A stretch of 64,000 nt of DNA from Populus alba (GCF_005239225.2 NC_133287.1:8103493-8167492), one strand, 5' to 3'. Counted from the stretch's first letter, positions 25,346-37,719 are shown. Notes: generated by a model from the letters alone, not told the origin. A program made the numbers and translations.

Positions 25346-25993
25346 AGCAATTCCTCGATAGTATGAAGATCATCGGTTTAAACCGTTTGGTTTGGACAAA
25401 TTAATTTAATTTTTGATCCGAATCGAATTGAATGAAAGAAGTAAATTGATTAGTTAGGTTTTACATTTGTGAAGTCAAATTTGAATTAATGAGTTTTTAG
25501 TTGGGTTATTTTTAACATGTTTTGATTAATGAGCCTTTAGTTTGATTATTTTCTTACATGTTTTAATAAATCAATGGGTTCCGTTTGGTTCAAGTTAATT
25601 TTTTTTTTAATTTTTAAAAATTAAAACCAAAATCTATTTGATTTATTTTTTATAAAGATTTCTAACTAAAATTATCCCACTCATATTTGAAAAATCGTTC
25701 AATTTTGTTAGTTTTAGGTCAATGTTTATGGGATATTTTTGATAATTCAATTACTTTACTCACCCCTACTTCTGAGCACTTGTCATGCAAGGAATTTAGT
25801 TGATTGACATGCTCGTAGAGATTTTCCTAAATGCTACTAGCTTACTTGAAGGATAATTATTTTGTTGATAATTATTAAAATATCTTTATAACAATGAATA
25901 GTTAGAAATTAATTAATTTAAACTTAGTTTCATTGCATTTAATTAGTAAGTAGAGAAAGATTGGCTAATTAGCTCCTAAGAAATTGTTAACAA
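25346..25993. other. intergenic after the MYB gene
   Basis: Holds the likely MYB 3' UTR and AT-rich DNA, including repeated 'ttagttgggttattttt/ttagtttgattatttt' phrases near 25497-25560. No gene seen. Confidence 0.5.
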
Positions 25994-26672
25994 GTATACA
26001 CCACCAGAATTTTATATATTACTCATCAGTACTTAGATATTGATTTTGTCAGTAATAATTTTATCGATGAAATCACAAATGATTGTTGTTTATCAAAAAA
26101 TATATCATCAGTGATTTTTAGCATATCGATAATTCTATCAGTAATATAATTATCATTGGATTTACAAATGAAAAAAATGCAAAAAAAAAAAACAATTATC
26201 GGCATCATTCCGTTGGTATTTTCATCTGTCTATGGAATATTATTGATGAAATATTCTCGTCAGTGATTACACATTGTCATTTGCATTTCCTATAATATTT
26301 TTAACTTTTTGGAAGTCTCTGATATATTTATTTCATCGGTGATTCCATCTGAAATAATAAGTGGTATTTCATGTAATTTTTTATCAACTCTTTAGAACTT
26401 TTTGACAAAGGTAATCTATCAATAATTTTGTTAGTAAATTGTTTATTTAAAAAAAAAATATCAAATAAACATAGTAGAAAAACATTAAATAAAAATCTAA
26501 ATATTTATTATAGATTTTAAAATCAATCATTTTGAATACAATTCATTTAAAAGAGAGGGGCTGAAGGAGGATGAAGAGGAGGGTCTTGGTTGGGATCGGG
26601 GGGCCAATGAGGTGGACCACATGTACCATCCATATATGATTCAGTTCCATATAGATTGAAGGATTGTCCTCG

Positions 26673-29600
26673 TTGTCATAACCCATTTTTGGGTTATTCA
26701 CCAAATTCACCTTTTCTCTTCCAAAAAAATCCAAAAAATAATAACAGTGAGAAGAGGATGTCAGAGCACCTAGAAAAATGGCTAGAAGTTTGTTGAGGAG
26801 GCTTAAAAATTCAAAGATTAAAATTTGACAGTATATTTCTTACAGATGAAGAGCCCTGTTGACAAAGAAAAATTCAATTTGAGGAAAAAAGTCCAAAATC
26901 AAATGTTTATGGACTCAATTAAATTTTATTGGAGGTTTGAATACAAGAAAAACTGATTTTTAAGTCAATTTAGGCTTTAATTCTAAGAAATTAAAGTTCT
27001 GGGATCAAAATAGAATTTTTAAGAGTTGATTTGGTCAAATCAGGGGCTTAATTGCATAGATATTGAAGTTTGATGGCCAATTATGGTCTTGATTGAAGAA
27101 ATCCAAAATCAAGGATCAAATTGGAAAAGGTGCATAAATAAAGGGATTGAAATTGACAAAATCAGGGGTCAAATTGAAGAAATTAAAAATATCAATTAAA
27201 GGTCAAATTACATAAGTCCGAAACCAAGGACCAAAGGGAAAAAGACGTCAAAATCTGGGGTTTAAACTGAAGTTCTTTATGGGTAAAATTGAACAAAATT
27301 AAAAGTGTTAAGCCAATCAATGGTGTAGATAGAAATAAATCACATATTGAAGGACTAAATCATAAGGTACTCTTCATCTTCTTCTCTAGTGAGGCTAGTT
27401 GGGTGACCACCTTCCCAAGGCATTTGGTGCCTCGTTTCTTCACCAAATTGGACAAAACATACATGCAAATGATATTGTGATACCTGAATACATGCAAGTG
27501 TAAGCTGTTTGGGCTGATTGAGGCTTTAGAGACGGTGGCACCGCCCTAAAGTGGCCAACTCGACCAACCGTTTTCGTACACAAAACTGATAGTTAATTAT
27601 TGCTAATTTGAGCCAATGGTTGGGATACTTTCGTGTCGAACCAAGGGCTGAGATTTTGCACTAGAAGAGACAAAATGTCCCTATTCCGCCACTTATAAAT
27701 AGATTTGATCTTCATGCTCTAGGGGTGGAGAAATTTGGGTCGAAAGACAACAAAAAAACGAACCTCCCTGACCCGATCTGCCACCTTCACCCTTCTCTTT
27801 CTTTCACTTCCATTTCAAAGCCAAACCACGTTGTCATTAGTCCGTACGCCTCCATATCCATAACATGAAGCTAACACAACCGCTAGTTGATCACTTATAG
27901 CCACCATCGGCCTCCCTCTCCTTTTTGCAGCCCGCTCATTTTCTCTTCCCTTTCTCTCTCCACCACGACCTCCTGCCACATCCACCACCACCACCGGTCT
28001 GTCCACATCCATATCCACCAACCCAGACCCTCATAAGAGGCAGATTAGCCACCTTGACTGTTGCCATCATTAGCCTCTACAGATTTCTTCTCCTTTCTTC
28101 CTCTTCCTGCAACAACCACGTTGCCATCACTTGCACCACGCTGCCCTTCATACTTGCCAGACCACCGCCATCACAGGTCAGCCTTCCTCCCCCCTTCTTC
28201 TTCTTCTTCTTCCCCATTATTCACTAAGTAAGCAGTAGGGCCATGTTTGTTTCCCGGAAAGTGGTTTCTGAGAAATCACTTTCCAAACTTTCCTGTGTTT
28301 GTTTGCCATTAGAAAAGTTGGTCAACAAAAAACACTTTCTAGTCAAAAAACACTTTCCGGAAGTAGTGAAAAATTTTGAAATGTCATATTATTTGCTGAT
28401 TATATCAAATTTGGTCCTCAAACTTTTGATCGCTATATATATTTTTTTTTGAATATTTATTTTTCAATTTCATCTCTTAAAATTTAATTTTTATATTAAC
28501 TTAGGTCCTCATTTTTATAATTGTTATTTGCTTTTCCGTTATTATTTTTTTATTGAAATTTTTTATCTATCAAATTTGGTCCTCATTCCTTTAATTGTAA
28601 CTTATTTTATTCCAAATAATTTATAAAATGTTAATTATTATTATTTAAATTTCTTCATTTTTCATTTTTTTTTAGATTTGGTTTCTATTATTTTGATTAT
28701 TATTTATTTTATTTGAGATATTTTATGAAATTATATTTTTTTTTTCAATTTCATTCTCATTCAACTTTTTAATTTGTAAGATTTGTTCCTCATTATTTTA
28801 ATAAACTTGAAAAAAATAAAACATTAATAAGTTATTTTCCAGCTCATTTTCCATGACATAACCAAACACTAGAAAGTGTTTTCCAACTTATTTTTCATTA
28901 CACTACCTAACTTCAAAAAATAATTCACTTTCCCGGAATTCACTTTTCCAGAATTCACTTTAAAAAAAAAAACTACTTTTCAACAAACAAACAGGGCCTA
29001 GGTGTGAATTAATTCATGGCCATTATTCATGTAGCAGTGGGATTTGGCCTAGATGTTTTTTTTTTGGGCCGGGTTCGGCCCAGTCACAAAATTTTTTTTT
29101 AAAATATTTTTAGAAACATTTGTGATTTTTTCATGTATTTTGTTTCGGAATTTTTCTTAATATTGGTTTGTATTTTTATATCGTAAAGATACAAATACGG
29201 TATTAAAATACCCGATTTTCGTTAAAACTTTGAAAAAAAAATGTTTTTTTTGTTTTCATGCATATGGCCAAATCTCTAAAAAAAAAATCACATCATGTTT
29301 TCATGGAACAAAAATTCAAAAAATATGTATTAGCATGCATCTTAGCTTTAATAACCAATTTATTAAAGTCATGAGAACTAGACCAATATTTCAAAAAACA
29401 CCCAAAAAATATTTTTTTTCTTTTAATATAGATTACAAATTTATACGTAAAACGTACTCCCAATATTAAAAATATAGTTTTTTTATTTGACGTTAGCACG
29501 ATTAGGTTTTCATCCGATAAGATATTGACCTCCTTACTGATGAGGACTTTTCTTAAACCTTAAACAGATCAAAAATGAAAAAACATGACAAGACCTTAGT

Positions 29601-29867
29601 TTTTATCAGACAATAAAACAATGTAGCTTACCTTAGGCAGGGCGTCTTTGGGGTGCTAATACCTTTTCTTTATGCAACCAGTCTCGGTATCCGATCTCTG
29701 AGACCAGTTAAGGTTCCTAGTAACCAAAATACTAGGTGACGACTCCCATTCCATTTTTTCCACTGATAAAAGACAAGAATTTCTTGTCTCCCCACATTTG
29801 CCAAGATAGACACTCCACACCTGATGAGGGTGGTGGGAGATAGCCGCGACGCCGCACATGTGCGACA
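26673..29867 (+). mobile_element. solo LTR, same gypsy superfamily, with nested MITE
   Basis: It starts TGTCATAACCC and ends CATGTGCGACA. The body at 26840-27300 matches 15160-15730 phrase by phrase ('taggctttaattctaag', 'gggcttaattgcata', 'aaggatcaaattggaaaa'). It sits inside the CACTA relic. Flanking 5-mers are CTCGT (left) and TCCGT (right), so any target duplication has decayed. Removing the MITE leaves about 2.4 kb. C-rich 27780-28230 has frames such as 27925-28227 with no recognised product. Confidence 0.7.
28239..28998. mobile_element. Tourist-like (PIF/Harbinger-type) MITE, 760 bp
   Basis: The terminal inverted repeat is GGCCATGTTTGTTT at the left and the complement of GGCCCTGTTTGTTT at the right. 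It is flanked by 3-bp TAG direct repeats at 28236-28238 and 28999-29001. No transposase frame. Internally, 'cactttcc' phrases recur in both orientations near each end. The TIR type fits PIF/Harbinger MITEs, whose usual target is TWA, so TAG is a small deviation. Confidence 0.7.
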
Positions 29868-30235
29868 TCCGTATCTCTCATGCAATCATGTGGTACATGT
29901 TTCCTAAAAAGAAAAACAACAGTTAGTTAATTTTAAATAATAATAACTTAAGAAAAAAGTTGTTGAAAACCAACTTACCGTGAACTTTTGAGCTCGACTA
30001 TCCATGAGTTGTTGCACCATTTTTTCATGGTCGTCATTTTCACATGTGAGTTTCTAAAAAAAGCTCTATCGATCTTGGTTCACGTCCAAGAACTGTAGCC
30101 ATAAAAAAAAATTGTTGCTAATCAAACTTCATAGAATTTTTTTTTTAAATTGAATTAATAAAAAAAATCTTACCATCCATTTCACATGCAAAATGAATTT
30201 GTCAGTGTGCATGGTAATTGAACCATTAATCTCCA

Positions 30236-30690
30236 TGTTTTAACTTAATTTGATTTTTATATCAATTTTGGTTCTCATTCTTTTAATTGTTATATATTTA
30301 TTTCTTATTATTTTCTTAATAAATTTTTTTTATCTATTTTTTTATCCTTATTCTTTTGATTGCTATTTATTTAATTTAAAATAATTTATAAAATTAATTT
30401 TTTCCCTTAATTTAATCATCTTTCAAATTTTTTACTTATCAGATTTGATTTTTATTCTTTTGATTATTATTTGTTTTATTTAAAATATTTTATGAAATTT
30501 TTTTTTTTCAATTTTATCCTTCAATTTTTTTATCTGTCATATCTAATCGCTATTTTTTTTTATAAACTTGAAAAAAATTTAAAATAATAATAAATTATTT
30601 TTCAATTTTTTTTTCTATGATATTACTAAACATAAAAAATAACTTATTTTCTAGTAATTTACTTTCCAGAAAAACCACATAAAAAATTTG
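30236..30690. mobile_element. fragment of the same MITE family
   Basis: T-rich sequence with the internal phrases of 28400-28980 (such as TTTTGGTTCTCATTCTTTTA). It ends near TTACTTTCCAGAAAAAC but lacks the GGCC terminus at both ends. It is truncated and follows the CACTA part. Confidence 0.5.
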
Positions 30691-31893
30691 TTGTAAGTCT
30701 TAACAAGATAGAGAAACTCTAAAAAGGTGTCTTGTTGCTTTTCCCTCCTCATAAGTAATATAGCTTATTGTGTCTGGTCCTTGGTTGCTGTTAAAGAATG
30801 GCCAGACTATAGAGAGAAGCATATATCATGAGATGTTTTATTACCTCGTACAAACAGAAAACCAAAACATCATTTTTAAGATGTCTATTATTGTTTTGGA
30901 TATTGGGCATGACACAAAAAATCATAGTTTCAAGACTTGGCGTAGAACTGACTCGATAGAAAGTTTATATCATTAGATTGTTAGATCTGCTCAAATATAA
31001 ATTATTTTTATTAAAATAAAATGGTTTTGTTTTTTTAAATTCTTAAAATTTACCTGATTAGATTCGAACTGGATCAATTAAAATCACTGAAAATTTGGTT
31101 GATTAAACTGAATTTCAACTTAAAACTTAACATGAATCAGATTCTAAACCATGGACTTTCCATATCGACTGACAGAGTTTAATAAGAATGCGTGAAACAT
31201 CAAGCCATGGCTGTACGTACCAATTAATCAAAATTCTTACTTAAAGCCTTATTTTTTAATTTTTTTTTATTGAAACGTGGGCAATCATGTTGGTTCTAAT
31301 TAAGCTTCGAATCAGCATCTGTTGACTGGAGAATAGCCTAATTGAGGCTCAAGTAATTTGGACTTTGATTGATTATGTAGCCTTCCTGAAGAGCAACCCA
31401 ACATTGCTCTTTGAAACTTTTAGGCCATAGTCTTCGTGGATGGTTTCATTCTATGCTTACAGAGTTAGAATGGAGGACAAACCATCGTATAGTTATCAAA
31501 GATAGTTAAGATTAAGCCTAGGGTATGAAATCGTCCTACATTTAATTCTTATATATAAATAGCTTATGAGTTTTTAATGTTTAGGAGCTGTTTAAATATA
31601 TTTTTTTAATAACCATGTAGTAAGTAAGTAAACATGTGAGGAGAAAATAATAGATAGAAAAAAATAAAAAGAGTTACAGGGATGCATATATGTTATGTAT
31701 GGAGCTTGTATGGTAGTGTGTAGCCTTGCCTTTGTATAGACAAAGATGGGATTGTATGTGGCATGGTTAGTTTGGCTTTGTATGGCGAAGGGTGGGATTG
31801 TCTGGCCTAGATAGGAATACTCTCTCCTCTTGTATAGACAACTATGTTGTACAATGTTTTTTTTTTTTTTTCTTGTTAAAAGGGAAAATAATA
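30691..31893. other. intergenic, no gene recognised
   Basis: AT-rich. 31690-31860 has repeated 'tttgtatagacaa' and 'gggattgt' phrases. No coding gene, splice structure or element end was seen. Confidence 0.5.
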
Positions 31894-33953
31894 AAAATGA
31901 TAAACAAAAATAAAAAAGGCATAGACATTAAAGATTCAAAATTTTGGGAACTTATTCACTAACGCTAAAGTCAGGAATATCGTATTGTTTTGGGTTTGTG
32001 CAATATTTACTAATGATATAGTTGGAAATAGTCGTAGGTATTGTTTACTGATGCTAAAGTCAGGAACATGATAAGAAGAACAAAAAAATAAATAAATAGA
32101 GAACAAACTCTTAACAATTTTAGACAAAACTAGCAATACAGTCTGCGTTAGGTAGGACACTTAAGGAGTGATAGTATCTTTCCTTTCACGTAACTAGTCT
32201 CTGTTGACCAGTTAGGGTTTCTAGTGATTATAATACAAGATGATGACTCCTTAAACAATACCTTTCCTCCATCAAAGAACAAGATGTCAGAAATCTGTTC
32301 TTTCTCGTGAGTTTTGAAGTTTTTAAGGCTGCCACGATGTCCGAGTGTGACAAACCGACTTTCTTTTTATGTGTTCACACACAAAGCCTTCTTTATGAGG
32401 TTTTATCAAGGGTTTACAACCTTTCTTTCAAGATCAAGAAAACCTCTTAAAATCTAAGCAAAACCCTATAAATACCCCCAAGTTTAGAGAAAGAAAATAG
32501 CCAAAAAGTGAGGAGAGGAGAAAGACAGAAGAAAAGATAAGAAAAAAAAAAGAGAGAAATATCAATAAGAAACACAAGTATAAAGGTCCAAGAGACTAAA
32601 CAAAATATTTCTTAGCTTTGCAAGTTTATAAGAGGTAAAAGTTTGCGAAGGAAAACAAAGAGAGAATAGTTGTTCTAGGTGTACTTTTTTTATCCAAAAG
32701 TAGGTCATCTATAGCTTGCTTTTGATGTTTTTTTATTTATTTTTGTTTTATATTTATGTTTATATGTATAGAAAAAAGGTTTTAGTGCTCAACAAGTAAT
32801 GTTGTATTCACCTCTTTGTTAATGTGTTTTTATTTAATAATGTTTATTTTGTAGGTTTTTGATGATTTTAATACATTAAAGTTGTTGTTTAAGTTTGTTT
32901 TTTTAATGACTAAACAAAATCTTGGTTCACGTTGAATGTTCTTCATTTGTTCTTCCCAAAAACATTGCCTTAGCTACATGATTTTAACTTGTTTTGTTTC
33001 ATTTATTTGCCTAAAACCTTTCCTTATGCATGATTAACCAATAATCTAGTGTTTATTTGCATCAATAACACGATTTCAATGGCTTTTAATCCTAGGGTTT
33101 TGATTTAGAACCGAAACCTATTTTGATAAAATCATTATGTTTTAGTGATAATCGAAGTGATTGGATGCTATATTATTAATCCTTACATGATTTACAACAT
33201 GTATGTATCTTTGTTGTGACCAAATTGGGTTTGATTTGGAACCAACATTGCTAGGTTTGGTTTCAAGTGTTCTTTGTTTTTTTTTTTTTGATCCGTTTTG
33301 TTCAAGTATTTGAGTTTTTATGTTTTTTTTTTTATATGTTTAATATTTTTTGGCGGTTTTGTTTTTGGGTTGTTTTCGAGTCAAACTAAGATTTTTGGTT
33401 TGGTTTATGGTGGAACCAAAAACTTTGGGTAAACCCAATCAGGCCGAGTTAAAAAACAATTGGGTCAAATGGTCTTGTACCCTGTTTGCTTTGCTATTTT
33501 TGTTAAGGGTTTTTTAGGTTTAAGAGTGTGTTTGGCAAACACCCATTTAACTTATTTTGGGCAGTTTTATTACAAGAAACAATGGTTTTTTGCCAAATAA
33601 AACCTAAAAAATAATACAATTAAAAAATTAATAAAAAATATTTTTTTCTTACATAAGGCCAAAAATTCTAAAATTAATTTAGCATCCTTTCCAAAGAAAA
33701 TTTAAATCTTTTTGCATGTTTTTTTTTTTTTTTTAATATTGCATAGATTTTACAACAAGTTCGTAAAATTCCAAAGGATTTTGACTTACATTTCAAAAAT
33801 ATCAAAACAATTTTTTTTTGTTTATTTTAATATATGAAATTATATGTAAGATATATTCTTAATATTAAATAAAAATATAATTTATTTTATTTTTTATGTT
33901 GGCATTGGAATAGTTAAGTTTTTAACTTGATAAGATAAAGCTTTCCTTACTGA
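31894..33953 (+). repeat. tandem duplication of an LTR segment, unit 1 (2.06 kb)
   Basis: Part of a left-truncated gypsy LTR. Its first 460 bp resemble the 3' end of the LTR at 34781-37698 (ACGCTAAAGTCAGGAAT; CTCTGTTGACCAGTTAGGG; GATGTCCGAGTGTGACA). The rest matches the middle of the solo LTR at 15001-18974. Unit 2 follows directly and differs by roughly 2% by eye. The junction falls in a run of five A (ACTGAAAAATGATAAAC), a microhomology shared by both unit ends. Confidence 0.85.
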
Positions 33954-34775
33954 AAAATGATAAACAAAAATAAAAAAGGCATAGACATTAAAGATTCAAA
34001 ATTTTGGAAACTTATTCACTAACGCTAAAGTCAGGAATATCGTATTGTTTTGGGTTTGTGCAATATTTACTAATGATATAGTTGGAAATAGTCGTAGGTA
34101 CTGTTTACTGATGCTAAAGTCAGGAACATGATAAGAAGAACAAAAAAAATAAATAATTAGAGAAGAAACTCTTAACAATTTTAGACAAAACTAGCAATGC
34201 AGCCTGCGTTAGGTAGGACACTTAAGGGGTGATAGTATCTTTCCTTTCACGTAACTAGTCTCTGTTGACCAGTTAGAGTTTCTAGTGATTATAATACTAG
34301 GTGACGACTCCTTAAACAATACCTTTCCTCCATCAAAGAACAAGATGTCAGAAATCTGTTCTTTCCCGTGAGTTTTGAAGTTTTTAAGGCTGCCACGATG
34401 TCCGAGTGTGACAAACCGACTTTCTTTTTACGTGTTCACACACAAAGCCTTCTTTATGAGTTCTTATCAAGGGCTTACAACCTTTCTTTCAAGATCAAGA
34501 AAACCTTTTAAAATCTAAGCAAAACCTTATAAATACCCCCAAGTTTAGAGAAAGAAAATAGACAAAAAGTGAGTAGAGGAGAAAGACAGAAGAAAAGAAA
34601 AAAAAAGAGAGAGAAATATCAATAAGAAACACAAGTATAAAGGTCCAAGAGACTAAACAAAATATTTCTTCGCTTTGCAAGTTTATAAGAGGTAAAAGTT
34701 TGCAAGGGAAAACAAAGAGAGAATAGTTGTTCTAGGTGTACTTTTTTTATCCAAAAGTAGGTCATCTATAGCTTG

Positions 34776-34780
34776 CTTTT
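34776..34780 (+). repeat. target-site duplication CTTTT, left
   Basis: CTTTT before TGTTATAACCC; repeated at 41356-41360. Confidence 0.9.
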
Positions 34781-34970
34781 TGTTATAACCCAATTTTTGA
34801 CCATTTTATTTTTATTATTATTATTTTATTTATGGAAAAGGATGAAAAAAAATGATGATGAAAAAAAAATAATGATGATGATGAAATAAATGAAGAATGA
34901 ATTAAATTTTGGATTAAGGGCAATATGAATGGAAGTTTTGGGGTTTAATTAAACTTTGAAATTAATCTAA

Positions 34971-35255
34971 TTAAGCTTGGAATTAATTTATTTAATCCAA
35001 TTAAGGGTTTAATTAGAGAATTGATAAATTTTTAGACTTAATTAAGCTTGGAATTAATTTAATTAATCCAATTAAGGGTTTAATTGGAGAATTGATAAGT
35101 TTTGAGACTTAATTAAGCTTGAAATTAATTTAATTAATCTAATTAAGGGTTTAATTGGATAATTGATAAGTTTTGAGACTTAATTGGACTTGGATTTAAT
35201 TAAATTAATGAAATCAAGGACTTAATTGAAGAAATATTAATTGGGGTCCAAGTTG
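34971..35255 (+). repeat. 71-bp tandem repeat in the LTR
   Basis: Units begin TTAAGCTTGGAATTAATTTA at 34971 and 35042 and TTAAGCTTGAAATTAATTTA at 35113, exactly 71 bp apart; a weaker fourth begins at about 35184. Each contains 'aattaagggtttaatt' and 'gagaattgataa'. Confidence 0.9.
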
Positions 35256-36107
35256 CAAAAATTAAAATCCAAGGATTAACTTGTAAAAGGCGCCGAAATG
35301 CAGGAGTCCAATTAATGTTTACCCATGGGTTTGTTTACAAAAGTTCAAAACTTCAAGGACCACATCAAAAATAAAAATTTGCATTGAAAACGAAGCCGTT
35401 TCTTGGATAAACTGTTCACTGCCCATTTCAGCTTCCGTTTTGACAGTTACAGACAATTTTTATATTTGAGCGTACAGGCATTAACAAGGGAAACCCAGGG
35501 GACAAAATTGGGGGGAAGACAGAAAGGGGAAAAGAGGGAATTGGAAAGGGACCGGAAAAAAGAAGATACATTACAGACAGAAAAAAAAAAAAAGCAGAAA
35601 AGGGGGAGGAGAAAACATATCAAGGGGACAAAAAAAAAATAAAGCAAAGGGGGCGGCGAAACCTATACGAGCCGCCGCCCCCTTCAGCCTTCTTTGGCTT
35701 TTCTTCTTCGGCCTCTGTCTCTTCCCCCATCAGACACTTTTCACTCCTCAATCTCAACCCCTGGGAGCTGCAACTCCTCGTCAAGAAAGAGTACATCACA
35801 CGGGAAACATCATTGTGCACAGCCACCTCATCCTCAAAGAAAAAAAAGAAAGCATAGTGCTTCACCTTCTCCTTCCAACATCATGTTTTCTCCGGTGTCG
35901 CCAGAAGAAACCCTCGTCTTGTCTTCCCCCCATAGACCACACAACTGACAATCGTCCATCAACAACGACATTCCCAGCCAGGGCAGCCGAAAGGGAATGC
36001 CTCCTTACAATGCATAGCTGACCAAACCGTCAGCTCTTCCTCAGAGTTTTTGGCACTTGAAAGCGGCGCAGCGAGTCAGGCATTACTCCGTCGATCACAA
36101 CAACTAG

Positions 36108-36278
36108 ATGGGCCACTCAAATATTTGGAACTCTCATCCCAAGAGCTACGGTCCTGGATCCCAAACCTGCCGAGTGTGTGGAAACCCTCATGGGATAATC
36201 AGGAAGTATGGACTGATGTGTTGTAGGCAGTGCTTCCGCAGCAATGCGAAGGAAATAGGCTTCATCAAGTACCGCTGA
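36108..36278 (+). CDS. intact retrocopy of 40S ribosomal protein S29, 56 aa, inside the LTR
   Basis: Native uS14/S29 is a small zinc-binding protein of the cytosolic 40S head. The frame runs ATG-TGA without a break ([18 protein letters not shown]... to ...[11 protein letters not shown]) and has the full family length of 56 residues. All four zinc ligands remain: CRVC at 21-24 and CRQC at 39-42. Residue 19 is Gln where I recall Arg; CAA for CGA is what CpG decay would give. There is no intron. The sequence just upstream and an A run downstream (ATATAAAAAAACTGG near 36321) may be captured mRNA leader and tail. It reads in the same direction as the element. Its intact frame suggests either a young capture or selection; whether it is translated is unknown. 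Confidence 0.9.
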   Translation: MGHSNIWNSHPKSYGPGSQTCRVCGNPHGIIRKYGLMCCRQCFRSNAKEIGFIKYR

Positions 36279-37701
36279 ATGGAGAACTCGTTGATATCTG
36301 TTTTTGAAGGCTCTGTCTGAAATATAAAAAAACTGGGAGCGAGAACAGGACGTACAACACAGAGGGCTGCACCGAGGATACCAGGAGGAACAATCACCGA
36401 GAAGAACCAGAGAGGAGAACGACTAGAGAGAAACCAAATAAAAAAAGGCAGAGGCAGAATTGAAGAAAGGAGCGTTATTGACCAACAACCTCACATCTTC
36501 GTCTGTCTCAGTTACCAACGACTCTGCGTAAAAGTTTCAGCGCCATCGCCTTCTTCTGTCTCAGTTACAGCCTCCAGAAACAGAAGCGAAAGAACAAGGA
36601 AAACACAAAAATAGTAGGAAGTGAACCGGCAGAAGAGAGCAAAGGAAGGGAAGAGGAGCAACCGAACGACGAAGTTAAAAAATACAGGTAGCAGAGGAGG
36701 TCAGCAGCAACTTTTTATTTTCTCCAGAACCAGGTATGTTCATTCCTTTCTCCGTTTTTTTTTGCAAAAAAAAAAAAGGTGATACATGATAGTCTAGAAA
36801 AACAGTAAGAAAGCGTAAGAAAATTAAAGATAGGATTCGTTGTTCTGCGGTTTATTACTAGCTAGGGGGGGCTGTTCTTTGGCTATCTGCAAAAGAAAGC
36901 TGCTGATGCACGCGTAAAGATTTACGCGTGCATGGTGTAATTGGGTCACTGGCCTGCGGCCAGTGACCAGGCTGGGCTGGGTCTAGCCCAGCCCATGTGG
37001 GCTGAGCTTGGCCCAGCCCCAAAAAAATAAAAAAATAAAAAAAAATAGAAAAATAAAAAGCTGAAAAATAAATAAATAAATAATGTGTATGCATAAATAA
37101 AAATAATGTAAATTTGTTGGTTTATTCACTGACGCCAGAGTCAGGAATAAAAATACCAGTTTAAATTTATATTATTTTTATTCGTTGTATTTTTATTTTG
37201 TTTAGCTAGAAAAATAAAAAATATGTGCATGCGTAAAAATAAATTTATTTTTATTTATTTATTCACTGGCGCTAGAGTAGGGAATAAAAAAAATATATTG
37301 ATCTAATTTTTGTCGTAGCTACGAATTTTTACCAACGCCAGAGTTGGAATTATTCGAGCTCGAATATTCACCGGCGCCAGAGTCAGGAATATTATAAACA
37401 AATCATCATAGCATAAATTAATAAATATTTAGCAATTTAAGACAAAACCAACAATGCAGTTTGCCTTAGGCAGAACGTTTAAGGGGTGATAATATCTTCC
37501 CTTTTACGTAACCAATCCCGAGTCATAGAATCTCTGTTGACCAGTTAGGGTTCCTAGTGACCATAATACTAGGTGGCGACTCCTCAAATGAGACATTTTC
37601 CCCTAAAAGAACCGGATGCCAGAAATCTGTTCTTTTTCCATAATTAATTCAAGAAAGAATTAATATTTTTTAGGGCCGCCGCGATGTCGGCTGCGACAGA
37701 A

Positions 37702-37719
37702 TGGCGACTCCACTGGGGA
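37702..37719 (+). other. primer-binding site, tRNA-Arg type
   Basis: TGGCGACTCCACTGGGGA, three bases after the LTR end. It is complementary, with one mismatch (A for G), to the 3' end of plant tRNA-Arg(ACG) as I recall it (...CCCCAGCGGAGTCGCCA). tRNA-Arg priming is the Ogre/Tat habit. Confidence 0.8.

Larger units (their letters stand above)
25994..30235 (-). mobile_element. CACTA (En/Spm) relic, split by an LTR
   Basis: The two parts are 25994-26672 and 29868-about 30235. On the minus strand they are colinear with the CACTA derivative at 46115-48510. Minus-strand 30105-29990 reads ATVLGREPRSIELFLETH, matching ATILGHEP...KTH at 47420. Minus-strand 26590-26525 carries the Pro-coding CCTCCTCTTCATCCTCC and then AAATGAATTGTATTCAAA, matching 47960-48010. 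Subterminal sequence follows. Stops interrupt the transposase-like frame. The 25994 end (CACCACCAGAA) is a decayed CACTACCAGAA. Confidence 0.65.
34781..37698 (+). repeat. 5' LTR of the Ogre/Tat-type element (2918 bp)
   Basis: Starts TGTTATAACCC, ends CGGCTGCGACA. Contents in order: a 71-bp tandem array (34971-35255), a purine-rich block, a C-rich block (35655-36107), an intact RPS29 reading frame (36108-36278), a GC-rich mixed region with 'tctgtctcagttac' twice (36503 and 36554), then an AT-rich part with four copies of a GCC-AGAGTCAGGAAT-like motif (about 37124, 37261, 37331, 37365). Confidence 0.85.

Noticed and set aside
31936..34178. Two nearly identical minus-strand frames (31936-32160 and 33996-34178)
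   Set aside because: Repeated because the DNA is tandemly duplicated; they lie in LTR sequence and have no domain.
35403..36021. Overlapping frames on both strands in the LTR
   Set aside because: Purine- and pyrimidine-rich low complexity inside the LTR; only the RPS29 frame is recognisable.
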